From: Bacteroidota bacterium
GTDB taxonomy: Bacteria > Bacteroidota > Bacteroidia > B-17B0 > Aurantibacillaceae
Assembly: GCA_013287545.1 (NCBI GenBank)
Contig: JABDDQ010000004.1
Location: 4,086 to 68,085 of the forward strand
Direction: 5' to 3'
DNA length: 64,000 bases
Part shown: in pieces, positions 9,494 to 19,392 of the stretch
Numbering within the stretch: the stretch's first letter is position 1
Layout: every line of letters begins with the position of its first letter
Position numbers and translations under genes: made by a program
Notes under the pieces: generated by a model
What the model saw: only the letters and a program-made list of their open reading frames with translations
What the model was told of the DNA's origin: nothing
Databases searched by the model: none

Positions 9494-10888
9494 ATGGAAC
9501 ACTCACAAATAAAAGAATATATACAAGCTAATAAACAACGTTTCTTAGATGAGTTAATTGAACTTTTAAAAATTCCATCAATCAGTGCTAAGCCCGAACA
9601 CGCACCTGATATGCAACGCATGGCAGAAGCTGTAAAAGCAAAGTTGATTGCTGCGGGGGCAGATAAAGCTGAGGTGTGTGCTACCAAAGGTTACCCGGTT
9701 GTGTATGCCGAAAAAATTATTGATGCTAAACTCCCTACTGTTTTAGTTTACGGACATTATGATGTGCAACCTGCTGATCCATTAAATTTATGGGATTCTC
9801 CACCGTTTGAACCTGTAATTAAAAAAACAGCTGTACACCCTGATGGGGCTATTTTTGCCCGTGGTTCGTGTGATGATAAAGGGCAAGCTTACATGCACAT
9901 TAAGGCATTTGAGTTTATGATGAAAACCAACACCCTGCCTTGCAACGTAAAATTTATGATTGAAGGTGAAGAAGAGGTTGGCTCAGCGAACCTGGGTGCG
10001 TGGGTAGTTGAAAACAAACAACGTTTAAAAGCCGATGTAATTTTAATTTCTGATACATCTATTATTGCAAATGATACGCCTTCTATTGATGTGGGTTTAC
10101 GTGGTTTGGCCTATATGGAAGTTGAGGTTACCGGACCAAACAGAGATTTGCATAGTGGTGTTTATGGTGGCGCGGTAGCCAACCCTATAAATATTTTGTG
10201 CAAAATGATTGCATCTATGCACGATGAAAATAACCATATTACCATTCCCGGTTTTTATGATGAGGTAATGCAACTTTCTGCCGATGAAAGAACAGATTTA
10301 AATAAAGCTCCTTTTAACTTAAACGACTTTAAAAAAGATTTAGACATTGTTGAAGAACGTGGCGAAAAAGGATATACTACAAACGAGCGTACAGGCATTC
10401 GTCCAACGCTTGATGTAAATGGTATTTGGGGTGGTTACACAGGCGATGGCGCTAAAACAGTACTTCCTTCAAAAGCCTTTGCTAAAATATCTATGCGTTT
10501 AGTTCCTAATCAAGGTTCAGATAAAATAAGCAATTTATTTGCAAAACATTTTGAAAGCATTGCGCCTAAATCGGTAAAAGTAAAAGTAACTGCCCATCAT
10601 GGCGGGGAGCCTGTTGTGGTGTCAACTTCTTCAAATGCATATAAAGCAGCTGCAAAAGCCATGGAGCAAACCTATGGCAAAACTCCTATCCCTACTCGTG
10701 GTGGTGGTAGTATACCAATTGTTGCCTTATTTAAAAAAGAATTAGGTTTAGATTCTATACTATTTGGTTTTGGTTTAGATAGCGATGCATTACATTCACC
10801 TAACGAGCATTACGGTGTGTTTAATTACTTAAAGGGCATAGAAACTATTCCGTTATTCTACAAAAACTACACAGCAAGTGCTAAGTAG
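9494..10888 (+). CDS. M20-family metallopeptidase (dipeptidase)
   Basis: Cytoplasmic zinc di- or carboxypeptidase of 464 residues. Metal-binding and catalytic motifs are intact: YGHYDVQPADP (first His/Asp), GSCDDKGQ (bridging Asp) and EGEEEVGS (catalytic Glu pair). A later GGSIPIV and the C-terminal SPNEHYGVFNYLKGIE segment supply the remaining ligands. The insert around residues 200-330 is the M20 dimerisation domain. The next gene starts two bases after its stop, so the two share a transcript. Closest by feel to the dipeptidase/CNDP-like group; the exact substrate is not determinable. Confidence 0.9.
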   Translation: MEHSQIKEYIQANKQRFLDELIELLKIPSISAKPEHAPDMQRMAEAVKAKLIAAGADKAEVCATKGYPVVYAEKIIDAKLPTVLVYGHYDVQPADPLNLWDSPPFEPVIKKTAVHPDGAIFARGSCDDKGQAYMHIKAFEFMMKTNTLPCNVKFMIEGEEEVGSANLGAWVVENKQRLKADVILISDTSIIANDTPSIDVGLRGLAYMEVEVTGPNRDLHSGVYGGAVANPINILCKMIASMHDENNHITIPGFYDEVMQLSADERTDLNKAPFNLNDFKKDLDIVEERGEKGYTTNERTGIRPTLDVNGIWGGYTGDGAKTVLPSKAFAKISMRLVPNQGSDKISNLFAKHFESIAPKSVKVKVTAHHGGEPVVVSTSSNAYKAAAKAMEQTYGKTPIPTRGGGSIPIVALFKKELGLDSILFGFGLDSDALHSPNEHYGVFNYLKGIETIPLFYKNYTASAK

Positions 10889-10890
10889 TT

Positions 10891-11121
10891 ATGAGCCTAC
10901 CCGATATTATAAATTCGGTTGGGGTATCTTTAGTCTTATTGGCTTTTTTTCTACTTACGCTGAAAAAAATAAACATGCAAAATGTTTATTATAATCTTTT
11001 AAATTTTGTTGGCGCGGGTTTAGCATGTTATGGCTCCTATTTAATTAAAGCTATGCCGTTTGCTGTATTAGAAGGTGTATGGTGCTTGGTTGCTTTTTAT
11101 GGTTTAGTAAAAAAGAAATAA
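10891..11121 (+). CDS. Small integral membrane protein
   Basis: 76 residues with three hydrophobic segments (about 10-24, 32-47 and 54-72) and a short KKK tail. Its start is two bases after the peptidase stop, implying translational coupling. It resembles the small three-helix CBU_0592-like membrane family; function unknown. Confidence 0.65.
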   Translation: MSLPDIINSVGVSLVLLAFFLLTLKKINMQNVYYNLLNFVGAGLACYGSYLIKAMPFAVLEGVWCLVAFYGLVKKK

Positions 11122-11202
11122 TAAGTATTTTTTATAAAAACTAAACAACGTATTCTGAAAAAATAGCGTAAATTTAATATAGCAAATCACAGTTGCTCTT
11201 TT

Positions 11203-14181
11203 GTGAAGTTTAACAAAATTCTATACAGTCTTTTTTTTGTAAGCCTTGTGCGATTGTTATCTGCACAGACGTATAATTTTGAAACCATAAGTCTTGAAAA
11301 TGGTTTACCTCAGGCTCAAGTTACTTGTATAAAAGAAGACACACGTGGTTATTTATGGATTGGCACCCAAGGTGGTGGCGTTGCTTGTTTTGATGGTGTG
11401 AAATTTAAAGTATATGATGAGCTTGCAGGCATTGCAGGAAATATTATTACCGCTATAGATGAAGATTTAAACGGGCATATTTGGATTGGAACTACCTATG
11501 GTGGTGTTACTCGTTTTGACGGAAAGAACTTTTTTAATCTTACTAAGGAAAATGGCTTGCTTGAAAATAGTGTTACAGCTATAACTGTAGATAAAAAAAA
11601 CAAAGTTTACATAGCTACTTCCGAAGGTCTTAATACGGTTGACAATAAAATAGTTTCAGCAATAAAGCCGGAGTTGTTTTCTCATACAAAAAATATTGAA
11701 AAAGTTTTAAAAGATAAACAAAGCAAACTTTGGTTTTTAGCAAACAACGAAGTGTTTTTGTACAATAATTATGAATGGATAAACATTAATAATCTATTTA
11801 AAATAAAACCTGCTGTTAATGCATTGGCTCAAGATAAATCGGGTAATTTATGGTTATCAGTTAAAGGAGAAGGCTTGTTTATTTTATCTAAAAAAAATAA
11901 CGATGCATATCAAATTATACCGTATCAAAAAAATGATGAGTTAAAAAAATTAGACATTCAGCATATTATTTTTGATAACCATAATAATATTTGGCTTTGT
12001 ACTAATGGTGCCGGCATAGCTAAATTGGATGGAAAAAAAATGCAATTTTTTAATAGAGCAAACGGGTTTAAAGCAGATGTTGTAACAACGGTTTGCGAAG
12101 ATAGGAGCGGAAACCTTTGGTTTGGTACAAATGGAGAAGGGATTATAAAATATAATCCATCACCATTTGTGTATTACGATAATTTACCCGGTTTTGATGT
12201 CAGTAACATATTTGGTATAATGGCCGATAAAGAAAATAATTTATGGGCATCTCCAAACGGAACGGAAGTAATAAAATACAACGAAAAGAGTACGGTAAAA
12301 TTTAATGCAAAAAATGGCTTACCTATAAAAGGAGCTCGTGTTATTGTGCAGGATAAAAAAGGCATTGTTTGGGTTGGTGGTAGTAATGGTTTGTTTTCTA
12401 TAAATAATACTATTGTAAAAAAATATGCGCTACTGCCTGATAGTACTGCGGTACGTTCTATATTATTTGATAAAAATAATAATATGTGGATTGGAACTTC
12501 GGGGCAAGGTTTATATTGTTTTCAAGGAAATAATATAAATCATTACAGTAAACAAAACGGACTAACACACGATTATATACATGCTCTTTACCAAGATACA
12601 CGAGGCATTATTTGGATAGGTACCGGTTTTGGAGTAAACTATATACAAAACGGAAAAATTAATAATTGCCGCAACGTAAAAGAGTTTTGCAATGATTATA
12701 TAGGTTCTATTACTGAAGACAGGCAAGGCAATATGTACTTTGGAACGGATAGATGTGTGGTACAATATAATCGTACCAAATTTAGAGCGTACTCGCAAGC
12801 TGATGGGTTGGCTTCATCAACCATATACTCCTTAATTACAGATAATTTGGGTAACGTGTGGGTGGGTACAAACAAGGGGATAGATAAATTAAATATATCA
12901 TCTAAAGGAGAAATTGTTCGTATAAAAAACTACTCGTATCAAGAAGGGTTTAAAGGCATAGAGTGTAATACACGCGCTGTTACTAAAGATAGAGCCGGTA
13001 ATTTATTTTTTGCAACTATAAAAGGCATAATAGAATATGTGCCTGCTAATGATGTAAGTATAGAAACCAGACCGACCATGCACATTACGGGCATAGATGC
13101 TTTTTCTAAACCGTTTGATTTTGATAAAAATGGATACACAACAACCGGATGGTTTCATTTACCGGTAGAACCAACATTTAGTTACGATAATAATTACTTA
13201 ACGTTTAAATTTATTGGCATTAACATGTATGCGGCTCCAAGAATTAAATACCAGTACATGTTGGAGGGTTTAAATACACAATGGCTTAAAACAAATGAAA
13301 CGCAGGTTACTTATACAAATCTTAAACCGGGGCATTATGTATTTAAAGTAAAGGCCTATGCCGATTCTCCTTTTAATTATACGCTTACACAATATAGTTT
13401 TAATATAGCTACTCCTTTTTGGAAAACGGCTTGGTTTTATTTTTTAATTATTATTTTGGTTGGCATTGCCTTTTATTGGTTTGTTCAATACAGGATTAAA
13501 TTTACCATACTGAAAAATAAAAAATTAGAACATCATGTTGATATGCGTACTGCGGAGATTTTAAAACAAAAGCAGGAAATAGAATATCTTTTTAAAGAAG
13601 TACACCATCGGGTAAAAAATAATTTACAGGTAATAAATAGCCTTTTAAACCTACAGAAATTTTATATTGATGATAAAAAGATGCTGGATATTTTTCAGGA
13701 TTGCCAGAACCGAATTTATACCATGTCTGTTATCCACGAAAAATTGTATGAGAATAGTGCCTTATCATCTATCAATTTTAACGAGTATATAAAAAACCTT
13801 ATTAAACAGCTTGTAGATACGTATCAGCTTGATTTCCCTATAAGATATCATATAGAAGTTGATGTTGATAAACTGGATTTAGACACTATGATTCCGGTGG
13901 GGTTACTGATAAATGAAATAATTTCAAACTCGCTTAAATATGCTTTTTCTTCTGATAGGGATGCCAATATAATCACATTTAAGATGAAGAAAAATGAGGA
14001 TAAATCGTACACAATGATAATTGGAGATAATGGAGTGGGTAGTAAAATTGGCTTAAATGATGCTCATGGTACATTTGGTTTGGAGCTGATTAAAACACTG
14101 GCAGAACAATTGCATGGTGTTATAAAACAGTTACCCGTTGAAGGAACTATGTACGAAATAACTTTTTCTCCTGTAAAATAA
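11203..14181 (+). CDS. Two-component-type sensor with periplasmic beta-propeller and HisKA_2/HATPase kinase
   Basis: 992 residues, GTG start, N-terminal signal peptide ending LLSAQ. Roughly residues 20-610 are Reg_prop repeats (repeated xxxGxLWIGTxxxGxxxY) forming one or two seven-blade propellers. A Y_Y_Y domain follows (about 640-735, ending TLTQYSFNIATPFWKTAW). One membrane helix lies near 742-762. The cytoplasmic part has an HisKA_2 phosphoacceptor box, EVHHRVKNNLQVINSLLNLQ, with the expected His. The HATPase_c domain has NEIISNSLKYAF, GDNGVGS and GTFGLELI. Unlike SusR-type hybrids it has no receiver or DNA-binding domain and needs a separate partner; none is adjacent. The ligand is unknown. 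Confidence 0.9.
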   Translation: MKFNKILYSLFFVSLVRLLSAQTYNFETISLENGLPQAQVTCIKEDTRGYLWIGTQGGGVACFDGVKFKVYDELAGIAGNIITAIDEDLNGHIWIGTTYGGVTRFDGKNFFNLTKENGLLENSVTAITVDKKNKVYIATSEGLNTVDNKIVSAIKPELFSHTKNIEKVLKDKQSKLWFLANNEVFLYNNYEWININNLFKIKPAVNALAQDKSGNLWLSVKGEGLFILSKKNNDAYQIIPYQKNDELKKLDIQHIIFDNHNNIWLCTNGAGIAKLDGKKMQFFNRANGFKADVVTTVCEDRSGNLWFGTNGEGIIKYNPSPFVYYDNLPGFDVSNIFGIMADKENNLWASPNGTEVIKYNEKSTVKFNAKNGLPIKGARVIVQDKKGIVWVGGSNGLFSINNTIVKKYALLPDSTAVRSILFDKNNNMWIGTSGQGLYCFQGNNINHYSKQNGLTHDYIHALYQDTRGIIWIGTGFGVNYIQNGKINNCRNVKEFCNDYIGSITEDRQGNMYFGTDRCVVQYNRTKFRAYSQADGLASSTIYSLITDNLGNVWVGTNKGIDKLNISSKGEIVRIKNYSYQEGFKGIECNTRAVTKDRAGNLFFATIKGIIEYVPANDVSIETRPTMHITGIDAFSKPFDFDKNGYTTTGWFHLPVEPTFSYDNNYLTFKFIGINMYAAPRIKYQYMLEGLNTQWLKTNETQVTYTNLKPGHYVFKVKAYADSPFNYTLTQYSFNIATPFWKTAWFYFLIIILVGIAFYWFVQYRIKFTILKNKKLEHHVDMRTAEILKQKQEIEYLFKEVHHRVKNNLQVINSLLNLQKFYIDDKKMLDIFQDCQNRIYTMSVIHEKLYENSALSSINFNEYIKNLIKQLVDTYQLDFPIRYHIEVDVDKLDLDTMIPVGLLINEIISNSLKYAFSSDRDANIITFKMKKNEDKSYTMIIGDNGVGSKIGLNDAHGTFGLELIKTLAEQLHGVIKQLPVEGTMYEITFSPVK

Positions 14182-14190
14182 ACTGTGTTT

Positions 14191-17100
14191 ATGCCCGATA
14201 ACTTTGTTGTTTATAAATCATCTGCGGGTTCGGGTAAAACATACACCTTAGTAAAAGAATATTTAAAACTTGCCTTAGCCGACCCTCATCGCCTGCATAT
14301 AGCGTACAAACAAATACTGGCAGTAACCTTTACCAATAAGGCTGCTGCCGAAATGAAAGAACGTATACTAACTGCGTTGCAACAAATTTCTTTATTTGAA
14401 AAAACACATTTAGCAGTTGACTTGCAAAAAGAATTATTTATTTCTGAGGCGGAGTTACAGGCGTGTTGTAAAGAGTTGCATCAAAATTTGCTACACCAGT
14501 ACGCTGATTTTTCAGTTTGTACTATTGATAGTTTTGTATATCGTTTAATAAAACGTTTTTCTATTGACTTACAGTTGCCTGCTAATTTTACTGTAGATAC
14601 AGATGAAGATGCGGCTTTGTGGTGGGCTATAGATGAGCTGCTTATTAATATGAAGCAAAATAAATTGCTTCAAAATCTGTTACTAAGTTATGCATCTGAT
14701 AAAGTAGATGAGCAAAAAAACTGGAAAATAGAAAACGAAATTTTTGAGTTAGCTCGTCCTATTTTAATTGCTAAAAAAGACACGAAAGAAGCCGAATTGC
14801 TGGGTAAAGTAAGCTTAGAAGATTTGCTGGAAATTAAAAAGCAATTACAGGCAAGTGTACACAAAACCGAACATCATTTAATTACTTTGGCTGATAAAGC
14901 TTATTTAACTATTGCAAAAAAAAATATTTCGGTTTCCGATTTTAGCTATGGTGAGAGCGGGTTTTTTGGTTATTTCAAAAAAGTAAAAAACAAAGTTTTT
15001 GGCGATGATGAACTAAAGAGTGCCAGGGTTGATGCTGCTATTAAAGAAGATAAGTGGTATCCCGCTAAAAATGCCAATACCGATATAGATGATGTGAAAG
15101 AAACGTTGCGTTCAATTTATTTTGATGTAGAAAATTATAGAGAAAAAAGTATCTCTGAGTATTTTTTGCATAAACTTTTACTTAAAAACATAACGGCGCT
15201 TTGCGTGTTAAATGAAGTACAAGAATTAGTTTTAAAATATAAAGAGGAAAAAAATATTGTATTTATAAGTGAGTTTAACAAAGCAGTATCGAGTTTTATA
15301 CAGGATGAACCCGTGCCTTTTATTTATGAGCGTTTGGGTGATAGATACAAACACTATTTAATAGATGAGTTTCAGGATACATCGGTTTTGCAGTGGCTTA
15401 ATTTATTGCCGCTTGTACATAACTCATTGGCTGAAGGTAAATTTTGTATGATTGTGGGTGATGGCAAGCAATCTATTTACCGTTGGCGTGGTGCCGATGT
15501 TGACCAGTTTGTAAATCTGCCCAAAATTAAATCTGCGGAGCATAATAGAGTTATTAATGAGCAACAAAAAGCGCTTGAAATTAATTATAAGGAGAAACAA
15601 TTAAACATCAACAGAAGAAGTTGCGCTGAAATAATTGGGTTTAATAATAATTTATTCAACTGGTTATCTGCCACTTATTTAAACGAAGAGCATCAAAAAG
15701 TATATGAAAATAGTAGTCAGCAGGCGTTTTCAAAGCAGGGTGGGAAAATAACCATATCTTTTATTGATAAGGATGCCGAGGAAAAAGATAAACTGGTTCT
15801 TCAAAAAACCTTGGAGTTTATAGAAGAATCGTTAGCCAATAAATATGCGTATAATGACATAGCGGTACTAACCCGTAATAATAGAAATGGAAGTGTGTTA
15901 GCGCAGTTTTTAATGCATAAGGGCATTCCGGTTGTATCGTCTGATTCGTTATTATTAAAAACCTGTGCTGAAGTAAATTTTTTAGTCAATTTTTTTACAT
16001 GGCTTACTAATAACAACGATGGCATTTCTGCCTGTGCTATTTTAGCTTATTTAAAAGAGGAGTTACATTATTCAATAAAGCATACACAGTTTCAGCAAAC
16101 TGCTTCAACACCTTATAAGCTAAATGAAATTTTACGCAGTTTTAATGCAGAATTACATATAACGTATTTAGCATCGCTGCCTTTATTTGAAATTTGTACG
16201 GAGTTAATCAGAGTTTTTAAGATAGAAAATAAGAACCCCTTGTTTGTAAACTTTTTTTTAGATGAAGTAGCTTCTTTTAATGAAAGAGAAAACGCTTCCC
16301 TATTTTTGTTTTTACAATGGTGGTACAAAAAACGAGATAATCTTTCGGTTAAAATTCCGCAAAACACCAATGCAGTAAAAATACTAACGGTACATGCTTC
16401 TAAAGGCTTGGAGTTTCCGGTTGTAATTATTCCGTTTGCCGATTGGCGTTTACAGAGTACAGAGCAAATTTTAATTGATACTAATAATGAAGTGGCTCAA
16501 CTACCTGTTGCGCTTGTAAAAACAGGTAAAGAGTTAGAGAAAACCAACTTTAAAACCAATTCGGAAGAAGAAGACCAAAAACAAACCTTAGATAATTTAA
16601 ATGTATTGTATGTGGCTTGTACACGAGCCGTATCTGCACTGCATATTATTAGTCGTGAAAAAAAGCAGGGTAACTGTATTACTAATTGGTTACAAAACTT
16701 TGTAAACCAAAAGTACAGCGAGCAACGAGATGCTAAATTCTTTGAAACAGGGGTGTATCCTAAAAAAGAACCGAAGAAGGAGCAGGAAATGGAAACTTTG
16801 CAACACATTTCTTACCGAGATTTACACAAAAGCATTGCCATAAAGTTAACCGATTACGATTTTGATACCGAAAGCAAACGCAAGTATGGCATTATTCTGC
16901 ATGATATTTTAGCTAATATAAAAACAGAGAAGGATGTTGATGGCGCATTACAACGAGCTGTTTTACAGGGCAATATTTTAGCTAATCAAACAGAGGAATT
17001 AAAATCTATACTGCTTCAATTAATTCAGCATACAGATTTAAAAGAATATTTTTCGGATAATGTGCAGGTTAAAAACGAAACGGAGTTGTTTTTGGCTGAT

Positions 17101-17295
17101 GGAGAAATTATCCGTCCTGATAGGATAGTAACTACCCCGCAACAACATACGGTTATAGATTTTAAAACCGGCGAAAAGTCTGATAAACATATTAAGCAGC
17201 TTCAGCTATATAAATACACCTTAAGTCAGGTTTCTATCAAAGCAGTAAAGGCTTTTTTAATTTATTTGCCAAACGAGGTTGTAGAAGTAATTTAG
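14191..17295 (+). CDS. UvrD/Rep-family helicase-nuclease, AddA/RecB-like
   Basis: Cytoplasmic DNA repair motor of about 1034 residues. Walker A is SSAGSGKTYTLVKEYL at the extreme N-terminus, motif Ia is AVTFTNKAAAEMKER, Walker B is YLIDEFQDTS, motif III is GDGKQSIYRWRGAD, and motif V/VI is ILTVHASKGLEFPVV with NVLYVACTRA. The C-terminus carries a PD-(D/E)XK nuclease core: RPDRIV, VIDFKTGEK and QLQLYKY near residues 970-1005. This is the AddA/RecB layout. The start is placed at ATG 14191 rather than the GTG two codons upstream. No AddB/RecC-like partner is next to it; mqnE follows with its own promoter. Confidence 0.88.
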   Translation: MPDNFVVYKSSAGSGKTYTLVKEYLKLALADPHRLHIAYKQILAVTFTNKAAAEMKERILTALQQISLFEKTHLAVDLQKELFISEAELQACCKELHQNLLHQYADFSVCTIDSFVYRLIKRFSIDLQLPANFTVDTDEDAALWWAIDELLINMKQNKLLQNLLLSYASDKVDEQKNWKIENEIFELARPILIAKKDTKEAELLGKVSLEDLLEIKKQLQASVHKTEHHLITLADKAYLTIAKKNISVSDFSYGESGFFGYFKKVKNKVFGDDELKSARVDAAIKEDKWYPAKNANTDIDDVKETLRSIYFDVENYREKSISEYFLHKLLLKNITALCVLNEVQELVLKYKEEKNIVFISEFNKAVSSFIQDEPVPFIYERLGDRYKHYLIDEFQDTSVLQWLNLLPLVHNSLAEGKFCMIVGDGKQSIYRWRGADVDQFVNLPKIKSAEHNRVINEQQKALEINYKEKQLNINRRSCAEIIGFNNNLFNWLSATYLNEEHQKVYENSSQQAFSKQGGKITISFIDKDAEEKDKLVLQKTLEFIEESLANKYAYNDIAVLTRNNRNGSVLAQFLMHKGIPVVSSDSLLLKTCAEVNFLVNFFTWLTNNNDGISACAILAYLKEELHYSIKHTQFQQTASTPYKLNEILRSFNAELHITYLASLPLFEICTELIRVFKIENKNPLFVNFFLDEVASFNERENASLFLFLQWWYKKRDNLSVKIPQNTNAVKILTVHASKGLEFPVVIIPFADWRLQSTEQILIDTNNEVAQLPVALVKTGKELEKTNFKTNSEEEDQKQTLDNLNVLYVACTRAVSALHIISREKKQGNCITNWLQNFVNQKYSEQRDAKFFETGVYPKKEPKKEQEMETLQHISYRDLHKSIAIKLTDYDFDTESKRKYGIILHDILANIKTEKDVDGALQRAVLQGNILANQTEELKSILLQLIQHTDLKEYFSDNVQVKNETELFLADGEIIRPDRIVTTPQQHTVIDFKTGEKSDKHIKQLQLYKYTLSQVSIKAVKAFLIYLPNEVVEVI

Positions 17296-17307
17296 CAACT
17301 TGTTTTG

Positions 17308-17315
17308 TATCTTTG
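17308..17315 (+). promoter_or_regulatory. -7 promoter element of mqnE
   Basis: TATCTTTG, a perfect consensus match, 16 bases before ATG 17332. It supports the ATG start over an upstream in-frame TTG, which would lie before the predicted transcription start. Confidence 0.6.
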
Positions 17316-17331
17316 TGCAAAATTAACGCAC

Positions 17332-18486
17332 ATGAAACCTGCCAGCATACAACACTATTTAACTCACACAAAAATTGATACAGCCTTAAAACAAATTGCC
17401 GAAAAAGTAATGGCAGGCAAGCGCATTAGTTTTGATGATGGGGTGTTGTTATTTGAAAAAGCAGAACTTGGTTTTGTAGGTGCTTTGGCAAATTATGTAA
17501 AGCAACAAAAATCGGGCGATAAGGTTTTCTTTAACCGTAACTTTCATGTTGAGCCTACCAATATTTGTGTTTACACGTGCTCATTTTGTTCGTACTCTCG
17601 TTTAATAAAACAGAAAGAAGAGGGGTGGGAATTATCGGTTGACCAAATTTTAAATACAATTAAAAAATGGGATGATAAACCCGTTACCGAAGTTCATATT
17701 ACAGGTGGTGTTATTCCTAAACAAGATTTTACATTTTATACTGATTTATTTAGAAAAATAAAAGAGCATCGCCCTAATCTGCATATTAAAGCGCTTACTC
17801 CGGTTGAGTATCATTACATTTTTAAAAAAGCAAAGATTAGTTATGAAGAAGGAATGAAACTGATGAAAGAGGCAGGCTTAGATTCTATGCCGGGCGGGGG
17901 AGCAGAGATTTTTCACCCGGAGATACGTGATGAAATTGCAGGTGGTAAATGTAGTGCCGATGAATGGTTGGCTATACATGAAGCATGGCATAAACTTGGT
18001 ATGAAAAGTAATGCTACCATGTTATACGGACACGTTGAAAAATACTGGCACCGCATAGACCATTTAGAAAGACTAAGAATCTTGCAAGATAAAACTGGTG
18101 GATTCAATGCATTTATTCCCTTAAAGTTTAGAAATAAAGATAATCAAATGAGTCATGTACCGGAGGTTAGTGTTATAGAAGACTTACGCAATTATGCCAT
18201 TAGCAGAATATACTTAGATAACTTTGACCATATAAAAGCTTATTGGGCTATGATTGGCAGAAGCACCGCACAACTGGCGCTTAACTTTGGTGCTGACGAT
18301 ATAGATGGTACCATTGATGATACCACCAAAATATATTCGATGGCGGGCTCGGAAGAAGCCACTCCAATACTTACTACGCAACAGTTAGTAGATTTAATTA
18401 AGCAAGTTGATTTACGCCCGGTAGAACGTGATACACTTTATAATGTGGTACACGATTATAGTAAAGAAGCTGTAGGAGTACAGTAG
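17332..18486 (+). CDS. mqnE: Aminofutalosine synthase (radical SAM), menaquinone biosynthesis
   Basis: Radical SAM enzyme of the futalosine pathway that joins the chorismate-derived enolpyruvyl benzoate to a SAM-derived adenosyl radical. It is 384 residues from ATG 17332. The 4Fe-4S cluster motif CxxxCxxC is C79-VYT-C83-SF-C86. The GGxxP-like SAM-binding segment is HITGGVIPKQDF, followed by MPGGGAEIF. Overall similarity is to the CofH/MqnC/MqnE group, and the N-terminal and cluster context fit MqnE better than MqnC. No other menaquinone genes are in the window. This marks the organism as using the futalosine route. Confidence 0.88.
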   Translation: MKPASIQHYLTHTKIDTALKQIAEKVMAGKRISFDDGVLLFEKAELGFVGALANYVKQQKSGDKVFFNRNFHVEPTNICVYTCSFCSYSRLIKQKEEGWELSVDQILNTIKKWDDKPVTEVHITGGVIPKQDFTFYTDLFRKIKEHRPNLHIKALTPVEYHYIFKKAKISYEEGMKLMKEAGLDSMPGGGAEIFHPEIRDEIAGGKCSADEWLAIHEAWHKLGMKSNATMLYGHVEKYWHRIDHLERLRILQDKTGGFNAFIPLKFRNKDNQMSHVPEVSVIEDLRNYAISRIYLDNFDHIKAYWAMIGRSTAQLALNFGADDIDGTIDDTTKIYSMAGSEEATPILTTQQLVDLIKQVDLRPVERDTLYNVVHDYSKEAVGVQ

Positions 18487-18490
18487 TTTG

Positions 18491-19387
18491 TTATAAAGCA
18501 ATTTGACTTTTACTGCTACTTGCACCCATATTAAACCAACCAATAGCTTTTTGTGTGCCGGCAGTTTGTTGTATGTTAGTTTTCACGTTTTCGGGTGTAA
18601 CAGCAAACAGCCCGCTTTGTGCATTGGTAAGCTGTGCTTGTAATTGAGTTAAATAGCCAAACGTGTCTTTATCTATAGATAAAATTTCAACCGTACAAAC
18701 ATCATATCTATAAATAGGATTATCGCTTGATGTTAAGCCATAAAATGCAAATTGAAGACCGATTGTATAACCATCTGTATTGGCATAGCCACCATCCTGA
18801 AAAACATCCATTTGCGCAGGTGCATTATAAAAAACACCATTGTTATATACTTTAAGCCAATAATAATCAGCTTCGCCTTTAATGTCTTCGGCTTTTAAAA
18901 TTGGGAAAAACCTACGTGGTGTAGTAGTATCATTAGGATATTTGTTTACAGCGTCAAAACCTGAGCTTCTAAAAGCAATAGTATCTACCGTGGTTGTTCT
19001 ATTTAACGTTGATAAGGCAACATACTTATTGCCATTCCATGATACGTTTAATTGATACTTGTGGTTGATAGTAGCCATGCTATCGTTTACTACTGGGGTA
19101 TAAATGTAATTTCCGTTACCATCGGGTGTAAAGGTATAGCTTATGTTGTTGGTTAAATCGTTTAAGGTAACCGTAGCGCCCAATAAAGGAGGTGTTGGCG
19201 CATTGCTAAAATAATCGGCCGTGGTGGTTAACCTAACGGTTTGTGGTTGGGGTTTATTATTTATAAAGGCATCTACCACCACAAGGGTAGCACCTGTTGG
19301 CACACTAACCTGTATAACGTTTGTGCAAGATGTGATAAGCACTAAACTAAAAATGGCGGTAACTAAATTTAAAAGTATTTTTTTCAT
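18491..19387 (-). CDS. DUF4249 lipoprotein partner of a TonB-dependent receptor
   Basis: 298 residues. It has a lipoprotein signal peptide with lipobox LITSC, so it is predicted to be acylated and surface or outer-membrane anchored. The downstream sequence (VVDAFINNKPQPQTVRLTTTADYF and an Ig-like strand pattern) fits DUF4249. These proteins typically follow TonB-dependent receptors with a carboxypeptidase-regulatory N-domain, exactly the arrangement here: the receptor stop is 5 bases upstream. It probably assists binding or uptake of the receptor's unknown ligand. The convergent mqnE ends only 4 bases away. Confidence 0.8.
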   Translation of the reverse strand: MKKILLNLVTAIFSLVLITSCTNVIQVSVPTGATLVVVDAFINNKPQPQTVRLTTTADYFSNAPTPPLLGATVTLNDLTNNISYTFTPDGNGNYIYTPVVNDSMATINHKYQLNVSWNGNKYVALSTLNRTTTVDTIAFRSSGFDAVNKYPNDTTTPRRFFPILKAEDIKGEADYYWLKVYNNGVFYNAPAQMDVFQDGGYANTDGYTIGLQFAFYGLTSSDNPIYRYDVCTVEILSIDKDTFGYLTQLQAQLTNAQSGLFAVTPENVKTNIQQTAGTQKAIGWFNMGASSSKSQIAL

Positions 19388-19392
19388 TTCTA

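Noticed and set aside
11203-14181. Hybrid two-component system of the SusR type
   Set aside because: The C-terminus ends after the HATPase domain; no receiver or AraC-type HTH is encoded.
14918-14926. A9 run in the AddA-like gene as a frameshift site
   Set aside because: The zero frame continues correctly through it, with conserved helicase motifs on both sides.
14191-18486. Helicase-nuclease and mqnE as one functional operon
   Set aside because: mqnE has its own consensus promoter, and the functions are unrelated.
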